DNA from: Furfurilactobacillus curtus
Lineage (GTDB): Bacteria; Bacillota; Bacilli; Lactobacillales; Lactobacillaceae
Reading direction: 5' to 3'
DNA length: 64,000 nucleotides
Assembly (NCBI RefSeq): GCF_045862785.1
Contig: NZ_BQXO01000001.1
Location: 186,001-250,000 of the forward strand
Position numbers and translations under genes: made by a program. The notes below the pieces were generated by a model that did no database searches, was not told where the DNA came from, and worked only from the letters and a program-made list of their open reading frames with translations. Positions 42,792-51,327 of the stretch are shown here, piece by piece. Each line of letters starts with the position of its first letter. The first letter of the stretch is position 1.

Positions 42792-43728
42792 GTTAAAACG
42801 CTGGTTTGTGGTAGGAATTTTCTGTATTTTTGTCGTTATGGTCGGTGCATTAACCGTCCCGTGGGTTAAACACTCGGTAACAAAACCGCGGACAATTCGT
42901 CAGTCCAGAATGTCGCCGGTTATTTTCATTCCCGGTTCTTCTGCCGGTCAAAATCGGTTTGATGATTTATTTAAAACGATCAACTTGGGTCAAGGATTAC
43001 CGCCCAATACTAACGGTGGCCGAACACCAATTCAGCACAGTGTGGTTAAGGTTACAGTAAAAACCAACGATCATTTGCAAGTCTCTGGTACGGTTCGAGC
43101 GGGTGACAATGCGCCATTTTTTGTCGTGGCGTTTGAAAATAATCATGATGGCTATGCAAATATCAAAAAGCAGGCTCGTTGGTTTGATATTGCCTTCAAT
43201 TACTTGGCGAAGACTTACAATTTCAATAACTTCTCTGGATTTGGTCACTCAAATGGCGGTTTGATTTACACGTTATTTTTAGAAAACTATTTTAATCAGT
43301 CAAAGTATCGCATGCACGAGTTGATGATGCTCGGCTCACCATTTAACCTCGAGGGTAAGGATCAAAACCAACGCGTTCCGATGCTAACGAACATGGTGGA
43401 TAACCGAAACAAATTGCCCAAATCTCTGAATGTGTATCTGGTCGCAGGTACGGAAAATTATACGAATGATGGTATTGTGCCTGTTCAAAGCGTTTATGCC
43501 GGGAAGTATGTATATCAAGATCAAGTCGCACACTTCACAGAGTTAACGGTTACTGGTAGTGACGCTGAACATTCGGATCTGCCACAAAATAAGCAGATTG
43601 TGTCACTAATGTCGCAGAACTTATTGCAATTTCAAACGCGAGATCGACAGCGAGCTCGTAATAGCACGATTAATCAAAAAGGGAATCGTAATAATTCGAG
43701 TTCGACAAGTTCAAGTACGCCAAAATAA
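42781..43728 (+). CDS. membrane-anchored DUF915 alpha/beta hydrolase
   Basis: A 315-residue protein. One N-terminal hydrophobic segment (FVVGIFCIFVVMVGALTVP) anchors it with the catalytic domain outside. The nucleophile elbow is GHSNGG (Ser about 159), as in DUF915 hydrolases of lactobacilli; GTENYTNDGIVPVQSVYAG and AEHSDLPQN supply the other conserved residues (Asp, His). The C-terminal 40 residues are Ser/Arg/Asn-rich. It is translated in overlap with the EIIC gene. Substrate unknown. Confidence 0.85.
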   Translation: MPNKLKRWFVVGIFCIFVVMVGALTVPWVKHSVTKPRTIRQSRMSPVIFIPGSSAGQNRFDDLFKTINLGQGLPPNTNGGRTPIQHSVVKVTVKTNDHLQVSGTVRAGDNAPFFVVAFENNHDGYANIKKQARWFDIAFNYLAKTYNFNNFSGFGHSNGGLIYTLFLENYFNQSKYRMHELMMLGSPFNLEGKDQNQRVPMLTNMVDNRNKLPKSLNVYLVAGTENYTNDGIVPVQSVYAGKYVYQDQVAHFTELTVTGSDAEHSDLPQNKQIVSLMSQNLLQFQTRDRQRARNSTINQKGNRNNSSSTSSSTPK

Positions 43729-43735
43729 TCCGACA

Positions 43736-43780
43736 AAACCCGCCGTGAATCAACGATTATCATTGATTCACGGCGGGTTT
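43736..43780. terminator. bidirectional terminator after the EIIC-DUF915 pair
   Basis: Perfect 18-bp stem (43736-43753 with 43763-43780), 9-nt loop, ending in GGTTT; convergent genes on both sides. Confidence 0.88.
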
Positions 43781-43796
43781 GACGATATTGGTTCAA

Positions 43797-44135
43797 TTAA
43801 TTGATCGCGGGCGCAATTTTCCAAACATCAACGACTTTACCAGTCTGGCTGTCTGCTAAAAAAGCATAAACAACTGTTGACTTGGCAGCTTGTTGAATAA
43901 TACCGCCACTGTATACTTCAACTGGGCTGGTATCGATTTTACGAATAACCGGGTGATGCTCAATCCATGCGCCGCTCAAAGCACCTGATTTTCGAAAGGA
44001 TGTCTTAACGTCCGCTAAAATTCGTTCAGGTCGCTTAGAATGAGCTTTCTGAATGGCAGCGCCAATTGAGACGCCGGTAGCGACGCCTAAACCGGCAAAA
44101 AATAGAATTTTTTCGATGGGCTGATAGGTACTCAA
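43797..44135 (-). CDS. small membrane-anchored protein, unrecognised
   Basis: 112 residues. One hydrophobic segment near the N-terminus (ILFFAGLGVATGVSIGAAI) followed by a soluble domain with VEVYSGGIIQQAAKSTVVYAFLADSQTGKVVDVWKI, which resembles a small PepSY-like alpha/beta unit. Start is TTG at 44135 because GAGGAGG lies 6 nt before it; the open frame to 44150 starts inside or before that site. Divergent from ytpR. Function unknown. Confidence 0.65.
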   Translation of the reverse strand: MSTYQPIEKILFFAGLGVATGVSIGAAIQKAHSKRPERILADVKTSFRKSGALSGAWIEHHPVIRKIDTSPVEVYSGGIIQQAAKSTVVYAFLADSQTGKVVDVWKIAPAIN

Positions 44136-44315
44136 AATAGGCCTCCTCAAAACTTTTATCCACTAAATTGAATCTAGTGTACACTTTTTAGATAAAGATT
44201 AAAATTCATCATGGAGCGAAAGCGTTTATGCGATTGTGAAAGCCTTTCTAACGACAGTTGACCCGTTAAGTCGCAGGCGATACACTTAAACAATGACAAT
44301 TACAGGAGGTACAAC

Positions 44316-44954
44316 ATGTTAATCACTAGCATGAATCAGACGTCGATGCCAGGCGTGCTGGTGGCGATTTTAGCGCCTGATCATGAACAACAAACTGTCG
44401 ATGTAGCTAATCAGATTGCCCGTGTTTACGATCCCTTAACCGATCAGACCCTCGGCTACAATTTTCTGCAGGTTCAAAAAATTGATCCTGAAATTAGTGG
44501 CAACGGCGCGCTTGAATTGAGTCAAACGCAAGTCACGCATTTAAATGCCGCACTGAGTCAGGCTGGATTTAAGCCAGAACTGGTCTTAGATACGAAGCCA
44601 AAGTTTGTTGTCGGTTATGTTGAAAAGGCCGAACCGCATCCGGACTCAGATCATTTACTGGTGACGCAAACGCGTGTCGACCATGACCAGATTTTACAAA
44701 TTGTCAGTGGTTCACCGAATATGCGCGAACATATTTTTGTTGTGGTAGCTAAAGTCGGTGCATTGATGCCGAGTGGTCAAATTATTTGGCCAGGTGAATT
44801 GCGAGGGGTTCCTTCCGATGGTATGATTACCAGTGGTCGGGAGCTTCACTTGATCAATGCGCCACAAAAAAAAGGGGCATTGATTTTATCGCCAGATTTT
44901 GCTCCCGTTGGTACGCCGTTTTCGTTTGAACAAGGTAACAAGCTTTTCGTTTAA
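44316..44954 (+). CDS. ytpR: YtpR family tRNA-binding domain protein
   Basis: A 212-residue protein. The C-terminal half is an EMAP-type OB-fold tRNA-binding domain (FVVGYVEKAEPHPDSDHLLVTQTRVD...QIVSGSPN..EGELRGVPSDGMITSGREL, key HPDSDHL and GVPSxGM). The N-terminal half is the YtpR-specific domain. This is the free-standing relative of the PheT N-terminus. RBS AGGAGG. It stands before sftA and murC as in Bacillus. Confidence 0.93.
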   Translation: MLITSMNQTSMPGVLVAILAPDHEQQTVDVANQIARVYDPLTDQTLGYNFLQVQKIDPEISGNGALELSQTQVTHLNAALSQAGFKPELVLDTKPKFVVGYVEKAEPHPDSDHLLVTQTRVDHDQILQIVSGSPNMREHIFVVVAKVGALMPSGQIIWPGELRGVPSDGMITSGRELHLINAPQKKGALILSPDFAPVGTPFSFEQGNKLFV

Positions 44955-45088
44955 ACGGGTTCGCAATTGAGAGTAGACAGGTTAAGCTATTGAAGCTTAA
45001 CCTGTGAGGAGGCGCAGGCCTCCTTTTTTCGTGAAGCAAGTTTTAATTAACTACTAATGAATTGAAATATTTGATTTAGGTGACGTGA

Positions 45089-47299
45089 ATGAGACATTAC
45101 GATGGGCCTACCTTTTTCCGGCAACATCCAGAAGAATTAGAGCGGCGGCGACAACAGCGTACAAATCGCTTAATTGGGCCGCCAACTGAACAATCTGAAC
45201 CGTCAACAAGTAGCCAAGCGGTGCGATATGGCAGTGCAGAAATTGAAATTGATCGATCAACCGCTAGTCTTTACGCAGCACAGCAAGCGCGCGCGATTGC
45301 GCAGACAATTAATCCACATCGAAAATGGCATACACCGGCTAGTGCCGCAGCTAGCACGGTAACCGATGAATCTGGTTACGTTTCGGCGACTCCTAAGGTA
45401 TTTAATCAAACTTCGGTGGCCTTTTCTGCCAACAATAAGCCAGTTGCCAGTGTCTGGGGTGATGATGATTGGTCTCATTCTGAATCAGTTGCACCTGCAA
45501 CTGATTCTTCACAATTGTCAACGCAGCAGGTAGAGAGTCAAAGTCAGGAAACCACCAAACTGACAAATAACGAAGTCACAGTCAAGCCACATAAAGATCA
45601 GCTACATCAAATAGCTGACGGGAGTGACACAGCGGCGACAAGTAGCAGAGCGACGCTTGCCGATCATAGTCAAGGTGTTTTAGGTCATGGATTAGCAGCT
45701 ATTTTTGATGAGGAACAAAATGGACAAAAGGCACTAGCACTATTTAATCATGATCGGGCTGATGATGATTTACCAAATGAAGTTAACTCTGAAGTTATCT
45801 CCACCCCTGACCCGGCCGAAACGATACAACAAACCGGGCGTAGTTATGCAACGGATGACGATCGAGAATTATTGACTTATCATTTTCCAAGCCTAGCTTT
45901 GTTAAAGCCGCCCGTTCAACGAGATGAGGCCAAGTTAGATGCGTGGTTAGATCATCAAATTGATGTCTTAAATCAAACGTTATCTGCCTTTAACATCGAT
46001 GGGGAAGTGGTCGATTTCACGGTTGGTCCAACCGTGACTCAGTTTCAAGTGAGCTTAGGACCTGGTGTACGTGTTAATAAAATTACTAATCTGCAAGATG
46101 ATTTAAAATTGGCGTTGGCCGCTAAAGACATTCGGATTGAAGCACCAATTCCTGGGCAAAGTACAGTCGGAATTGAAATTCCGGATCTAAAATCGCGACC
46201 AGTGATGCTTTCCGAAGTGTTGCGTTCAGAGGCGTTCCAAAAGAGCACTTCTCCGTTGACTGTCGCTTTAGGAGTTGATTTATTCGGCCAACCACAAGTA
46301 ACGGATCTGCGCAAAATGCCTCACGGATTAATCGCTGGGGCGACTGGTTCAGGAAAGTCAGTGTTCATTAACAGCCTATTGATGTCGATTTTGTATAAGG
46401 CGACACCGCAAGAAGTTAAGCTGATTTTGATTGATCCAAAAGCGGTTGAAATGGCGCCATATAATGGCATTCCACACTTATTGGCCCCCGTCGTTTCAGA
46501 ACCACAAGCTGCCGCAGCGGCACTAAAGTGGACCGTCAATGAAATGGATGAACGGTACCAGCGGCTAGCTGCCGCGGGCGCTCGCAATATTGAACAGTAC
46601 AATGATAAGGCCAAACAAGCTGGTGACGAGGCAGCACAAATGCCCTATATTTTGGTGATCATTGATGAATTGGCAGACCTGATGATGGTTGCTGCCTCTG
46701 AAGTCCAGGACTATATTGCTAGAATTACTCAAAAGGCGCGAGCGGCGGGAATTCATCTGCTGGTAGCCACGCAACGACCGTCAGTCGACGTCGTAACCGG
46801 AACGATCAAGAATAATATTCCGACCCGTTTAGCATTCATGGTTGCTAGTCAAATTGATTCACGGACTATTTTAGACACGGCCGGTGCTGAGCGTTTATTA
46901 GGGCGTGGTGACATGCTCTACTTAGGAAACGGCAAGAGCCAGCCGATTCGGTTACAAGGCACGTTCGTTGATGCTGAAATCGATCCAGTTACAGATTTTG
47001 TCCGGGAGCAAATGGCCCCACATTATGCGTTTGAACCTAAACAACTATTAGCAACTGAAATCGCGGCAGAAGATCAAGATGAATTATGGCCACAGGTGTT
47101 GGCCTATATCGCTGAAGAAAAAAATGTGTCAACGTCGAAATTGCAGCGCGTCTTTTCAATCGGCTACAACCGAGCCGCTAACCTAGTGGATCAATTAGAA
47201 AGTCGTGGTTATGTCTCGGCCCAGCAGGGATCTAAACCACGGGAGGTCTTTTTCACAGCTGAGCAATTGGCTGAAACAAGGAATCGTGAAGAATCTTAA
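45089..47299 (+). CDS. sftA: soluble DNA translocase SftA (FtsK/SpoIIIE family)
   Basis: A 736-residue protein without membrane segments. About 280 residues of low-complexity Gln/Ser/Asp-rich N-terminus precede the alpha/beta motor: Walker A GATGSGKSVFINS, Walker B ILVIIDELADLMM, and LVATQRPSVDVVTG. The C-terminal gamma winged helix is RVFSIGYNRAANLVDQLESRGYVS. Lack of the N-terminal transmembrane bundle identifies it as SftA rather than SpoIIIE/FtsK. It clears chromosomal DNA from the septum. RBS AGGTGA. Confidence 0.93.
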   Translation: MRHYDGPTFFRQHPEELERRRQQRTNRLIGPPTEQSEPSTSSQAVRYGSAEIEIDRSTASLYAAQQARAIAQTINPHRKWHTPASAAASTVTDESGYVSATPKVFNQTSVAFSANNKPVASVWGDDDWSHSESVAPATDSSQLSTQQVESQSQETTKLTNNEVTVKPHKDQLHQIADGSDTAATSSRATLADHSQGVLGHGLAAIFDEEQNGQKALALFNHDRADDDLPNEVNSEVISTPDPAETIQQTGRSYATDDDRELLTYHFPSLALLKPPVQRDEAKLDAWLDHQIDVLNQTLSAFNIDGEVVDFTVGPTVTQFQVSLGPGVRVNKITNLQDDLKLALAAKDIRIEAPIPGQSTVGIEIPDLKSRPVMLSEVLRSEAFQKSTSPLTVALGVDLFGQPQVTDLRKMPHGLIAGATGSGKSVFINSLLMSILYKATPQEVKLILIDPKAVEMAPYNGIPHLLAPVVSEPQAAAAALKWTVNEMDERYQRLAAAGARNIEQYNDKAKQAGDEAAQMPYILVIIDELADLMMVAASEVQDYIARITQKARAAGIHLLVATQRPSVDVVTGTIKNNIPTRLAFMVASQIDSRTILDTAGAERLLGRGDMLYLGNGKSQPIRLQGTFVDAEIDPVTDFVREQMAPHYAFEPKQLLATEIAAEDQDELWPQVLAYIAEEKNVSTSKLQRVFSIGYNRAANLVDQLESRGYVSAQQGSKPREVFFTAEQLAETRNREES

Positions 47300-47392
47300 A
47301 AAACAACCGCAGTAACTGGCTGTTTAATTGAAATATTGATACATTGTAATTAACCATTTTGGTGATACGCGTTTTAACGAAGGAGTCCATTT

Positions 47393-48730
47393 ATGATGGA
47401 GAACACTGATACAACTTACTATTTTGTTGGGATTAAGGGGTCGGGAATGGCCTCCTTAGCCCTAATTCTGCATGATCGTGGTGATCGTGTCGAAGGGTCT
47501 GATATTGACCAGTACACATTCACACAGCGACCATTGGAACAAGCTGGCATAAAAATTTACGCGTTTGATCCGGCAAACTTACATGAAGGGCTGACAGTGA
47601 TCGCTGGAAATGCCTTTCCGGATACTCATCCAGAAATACTTCAGGCTAAAAAATTAGGGTTACCAGTTATTCGTTACCATGAGTTTCTGGGTCAACTGAT
47701 GCGGGGGTATACGAGCATTGGTGTGGCCGGTGCTCATGGTAAGACCAGTACAACCGGGTTACTCGCTCACGTATTAAGCGGTATTGCACCAACGAGTTAT
47801 TTAATTGGGGATGGCACTGGTAAAGGCACGCCAAATTCCCGCTTCTTTGTGTTTGAAGCTGACGAATATCGGCGTCACTTTTTAGCGTATCATCCAGATT
47901 ATGCCATTATGACAAATATTGATTTCGATCATCCAGATTATTATACCGGGATTGATGATGTCGCAGATGCCTTCCAGACGTTTGCTAGTCAAGTAGGTAA
48001 AGCAATTTTTGCCTGGGGTGATGATGAACATTTACGACAGTTGAAGGCCAATGTGCCAATCTACTATTATGGCACGAAGGATCGAGACGATATTCAAGCG
48101 CGTAATGTCAAACGGACTACAAAAGGGTCTAATTTTGATGTCTACTTACATGATGAGTTGATTGGTAACTTTGAAATTCCATTGTATGGCGAACACAATG
48201 TGCTTAATAGCCTAGCTGTCATTGCAGTGGCACATTTTGAAAAAGTTGATATGACTGATTTGCGTAAAGAACTGCTTTCATTTAAAGGAGTTAAACGGCG
48301 GTTTGCGGAACGGTCAGTGGCAGATATGACCATCATTGATGACTATGCTCATCATCCATCTGAAATTAAAGCGACGATTGATGCTGCTCGTCAAAAATAT
48401 CCAGATAAGCAATTAATTGCGGTATTCCAGCCGCACACATTTACGCGAACAATTGCGTTGATGGATGATTTTGCTAAAAGTTTGAATTTGGCCGACAAAG
48501 TCTACTTGACGAATATCTTTGGTTCAGCTCGTGAAAAGACAGGAACTGTTTCTAGTGCTGATTTAGGTGCGAAGATTGTCAAAGGCGGCGATGTGTTAAC
48601 TTTGGAAAATCTATCGCCTCTATTAGATTATCATGACGCTGTCGTCATCTTTATGGGTGCCGGCGATGTTCAAAAATACGAACGCGAATATGAAACACTG
48701 TTAAGTAATTCCAGTTTAACGAACGGTTAA
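47393..48730 (+). CDS. murC: UDP-N-acetylmuramate--L-alanine ligase
   Basis: A 445-residue Mur ligase that adds the first amino acid of the peptidoglycan stem. The N-terminal Rossmann loop is FVGIKGSGMASLA, the ATP-binding P-loop GVAGAHGKTSTTG, then FEADEYRRHF and C-terminal DDYAHHPSEIKATI. All hallmarks are intact. RBS AAGGAG. It follows sftA by 93 nt and ends in a strong terminator. Confidence 0.97.
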   Translation: MMENTDTTYYFVGIKGSGMASLALILHDRGDRVEGSDIDQYTFTQRPLEQAGIKIYAFDPANLHEGLTVIAGNAFPDTHPEILQAKKLGLPVIRYHEFLGQLMRGYTSIGVAGAHGKTSTTGLLAHVLSGIAPTSYLIGDGTGKGTPNSRFFVFEADEYRRHFLAYHPDYAIMTNIDFDHPDYYTGIDDVADAFQTFASQVGKAIFAWGDDEHLRQLKANVPIYYYGTKDRDDIQARNVKRTTKGSNFDVYLHDELIGNFEIPLYGEHNVLNSLAVIAVAHFEKVDMTDLRKELLSFKGVKRRFAERSVADMTIIDDYAHHPSEIKATIDAARQKYPDKQLIAVFQPHTFTRTIALMDDFAKSLNLADKVYLTNIFGSAREKTGTVSSADLGAKIVKGGDVLTLENLSPLLDYHDAVVIFMGAGDVQKYEREYETLLSNSSLTNG

Positions 48731-48771
48731 GCGCAAACATGAACAATTGCGGATGATTCACTTGATGAGAC

Positions 48772-48814
48772 AAAAATGGCGAGCTAACTCAATTTGAGTT
48801 AGCTCGCCATTTTT
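48772..48814. terminator. bidirectional terminator between murC and the MFS gene
   Basis: About 21-bp perfect stem (48772-48792 with 48794-48814) bounded by A5/T5; convergent genes. Confidence 0.92.
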
Positions 48815-48825
48815 GCGACTGGAAT

Positions 48826-50022
48826 TTAATTAGTGGTGGTCACAGAGGTGAGACCAAGTAAAATTAACCCGATGATCTCAAAAATGATAATTAAACTGAT
48901 CATCGGAATTGAACTTGTCGAACCGAATAACCCGACGACGGGAGAAGCTAGACCGCCGACTAATTCCGAAAAGGTGCCCAAGACCGCCGATGCTGTCCCA
49001 ATATTAGTGGAGGTACTAGCCATAGCAATCGCAGTCGTTATGCCGTTATTGAAACCGATGGAGACAACCACGATCCAAAGCGCAGTCGTAAAGAGCCAGA
49101 AGTTATTGACCGTTAGCGCGTTTAACAACATCAAGCCACTGCTGGCGATCGGAATCAGAAATCCCCAGCGCGTTAAATTTCGATCAGATGTTTTACCTGT
49201 CAGCCGACCCATGAGCTGAGCACCTAAGGCGATACCCAGTCCATTAAAAGCGTAAATGAGACTGAATGAAGTTGTACTTAAGTGAAAATCTTTTTGAAAA
49301 ATGAAGGAAGAAGCGGCAATATAAGTGAATAATGCCCCGTTAACCAAGGCCAGGAGGCTTGCATTCAACATGAAAAGACGGTTTTTAAACACTGCTTTAA
49401 AGTTCAATGGTTCAAGCTGGTTATGCGTAACTTGGCTAGTCTCTGGTAAGCCAAACAGACTCGTTACCACCAGAATGACACCAATGATGGTTAATGTAAC
49501 GAACACTGATTGCCACGGGAACAAACTGACAAGGGCAGCACCTAGGATTGGTGCAATGACGGGAAACACGCCATTAATTGTCATTAACGTTGCGTAAAAG
49601 CGAGTTAGTTTGACACCATCAAATAAATCACGGGCAATGGCACGAGATAAGACTTGACCGGCTGAACCGGCAAGCCCTTGAACAATTCGCACAATTAGAA
49701 ATAACCCAATATTGTGAATGAAAATTAGTGCGAATGAGGATAATGTGAAAACGGCTAGTCCGACCATCAAGGGTTGACGTCGGCCAACGCGATCGCTCCA
49801 TGGACCAATAAAAAGCTGTCCAATTGCCATCCCAATCAGGCAGGCACTGATACTGGCTTGAACGGCCGTGGCCGAAGTATGTAAGCTCAACTGGATATCC
49901 GGCAAAGCGGGTAGATACATATCTAATGATAAAGGCCCAAAAGCTGATAGTGTCCCTAGTAAGATGGTCAAAAAAAGGCTAGGGCGCGAATTCACTTTTT
50001 GTGGACTGTCAGATTGAATCAT
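48826..50022 (-). CDS. Bcr/CflA-type MFS drug exporter
   Basis: A 398-residue 12-helix major facilitator. LGTLSAFGPLSLDMYLPALPDI is the Bcr/CflA motif in helix 1, GPWSDRVGRRQPLMVG the MFS loop 2-3 motif, and RIVQGLAGSAGQVLSRAIARDL helix 4 motif B. Expected to export drugs or small metabolites by proton antiport. Start ATG 50022 has GAGGT upstream; the frame back to 50067 has none. Confidence 0.92.
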   Translation of the reverse strand: MIQSDSPQKVNSRPSLFLTILLGTLSAFGPLSLDMYLPALPDIQLSLHTSATAVQASISACLIGMAIGQLFIGPWSDRVGRRQPLMVGLAVFTLSSFALIFIHNIGLFLIVRIVQGLAGSAGQVLSRAIARDLFDGVKLTRFYATLMTINGVFPVIAPILGAALVSLFPWQSVFVTLTIIGVILVVTSLFGLPETSQVTHNQLEPLNFKAVFKNRLFMLNASLLALVNGALFTYIAASSFIFQKDFHLSTTSFSLIYAFNGLGIALGAQLMGRLTGKTSDRNLTRWGFLIPIASSGLMLLNALTVNNFWLFTTALWIVVVSIGFNNGITTAIAMASTSTNIGTASAVLGTFSELVGGLASPVVGLFGSTSSIPMISLIIIFEIIGLILLGLTSVTTTN

Positions 50023-50258
50023 AATTACCTCGCAATCTTGAATTTGATTTATCGATATCTGGCTCATTTTAGTCGAGTTTTCGAAAAAAAACTAGACCGC
50101 TTCATTTGATAAGCTAATGTTGTAGCTTATCTAAAGAATTTTTTTCTAATAGCAAAAGACTTGCTTGTTAACTTAATTCTGTTAAAATACTTTGTAAATA
50201 AGGTTAGTCAACATTTGTCAGACTAACGGAATGCTTTGAGAGAAATGAGGGATCAGTT

Positions 50259-50981
50259 GTGAACAATAATGAATATCAACAACCTCGTCGTGAGGTGAAT
50301 GTCCAAGCTTCTGGTTTAAGCGCTTTTATGAGCCGTGTCTTTGGCTACATGGGCTTGGCAGTCTTAATTTCCGCCGTTGTTGCAATTCTTGCAGGGGTGG
50401 TTTACCAGAAACAATATTTTGGCTTTCTAGCTGCTAATTCTTGGTTTATGTGGGTTCTAATTATCGCTGAATTTGGATTAGTCATAGGTGGCTCATTTCA
50501 AGCCAAACGGAGTGCCAGTGCTGGATTAACGATGCTACTTGGTTTTGCAGCGATTAATGGCCTGATGCTATCCACGATTTTCTTGGCTTACACGAGCGCC
50601 ACAATTTTTTCCGCCTTCTTTGCTTCCGCAGCAATTTTCGGTGGCATGGCAGTTTATGGAATGACGACGCATCGTGACCTGAGTCGAATTGGCACGCAGA
50701 TGATCTTTGCGCTGTTCGGCGTTATCGTGGTCAGCTTGATCAATATGTTCCTTCATTCATCAGTGATTAGCTACGTCTTTAGCTTTGTGATTGTTGGGAT
50801 CTTTGTCGTTTTGACGGCCTGGGATACACAACGTATGCGGCGAATTTATGAACAATATGGTAACCAGGTGGCGCTAGGGGGCTTGGCAATTCAAGGTGCC
50901 TTCCAGTTATATCTAGACTTTATTAATATTTTCATTTATGTACTTCAGATCTTTGGTTTTAGTGGCGGTAATCGAAACTAG
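50259..50981 (+). CDS. Bax inhibitor-1 family membrane protein
   Basis: A 240-residue protein with seven hydrophobic helices. FMSRVFGYMGLAVLISAVVA at the start and TAWDTQRMRRIYEQYG plus ALGLYLDFINIFIYVLQIFG-like (AFQLYLDFINIFIYVLQIFG) at the end are YetJ/BI-1 hallmarks, including the Asp pair of the pH-gated Ca2+ leak. GTG start after GAGG. Followed directly by a terminator. Confidence 0.92.
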   Translation: MNNNEYQQPRREVNVQASGLSAFMSRVFGYMGLAVLISAVVAILAGVVYQKQYFGFLAANSWFMWVLIIAEFGLVIGGSFQAKRSASAGLTMLLGFAAINGLMLSTIFLAYTSATIFSAFFASAAIFGGMAVYGMTTHRDLSRIGTQMIFALFGVIVVSLINMFLHSSVISYVFSFVIVGIFVVLTAWDTQRMRRIYEQYGNQVALGGLAIQGAFQLYLDFINIFIYVLQIFGFSGGNRN

Positions 50982-51005
50982 CTCATCTGTTGCATCTTGA
51001 TGTTT

Positions 51006-51035
51006 TAGCGAGGATCAATTGATCCTCGCTTTTTT
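51006..51035 (+). terminator. terminator of the BI-1 gene
   Basis: AGCGAGGATCAA/TTGATCCTCGCT perfect palindromic stem followed by T6. Confidence 0.93.
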
Positions 51036-51327
51036 GTCGAATGCTGCCGGTGGGCAAAGGTCTTGGTCAAGCAGCTGGCTTTGTTCAGATTTTTGTCATG
51101 CATCGACAACTTGGGGTTTAATTCAACGTCAGTAATACGCCAAGAACACGATATGACCCATTTAAGCCACATTAGATTAATCATTGAAAACATTTCTCAC
51201 TAATTCGGTTAAGCTGATCTAAAATTTGGCGGAAAATGTGCCAATGGAAAGCAAAGCCAAAATTTGGTAAACTACTGATAATACAAGCATTTAACGATGT
51301 TGATCTTGGAAAAGAAAGAGACGGCCA

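Noticed and set aside
44217..44230. cre-like CGAAAGCGTTTATG before ytpR
   Set aside because: Two mismatches at important positions, and no catabolic gene follows.
51005..51193. 62-codon minus-strand frame before polA
   Set aside because: It covers the BI-1 terminator and has no RBS or family.
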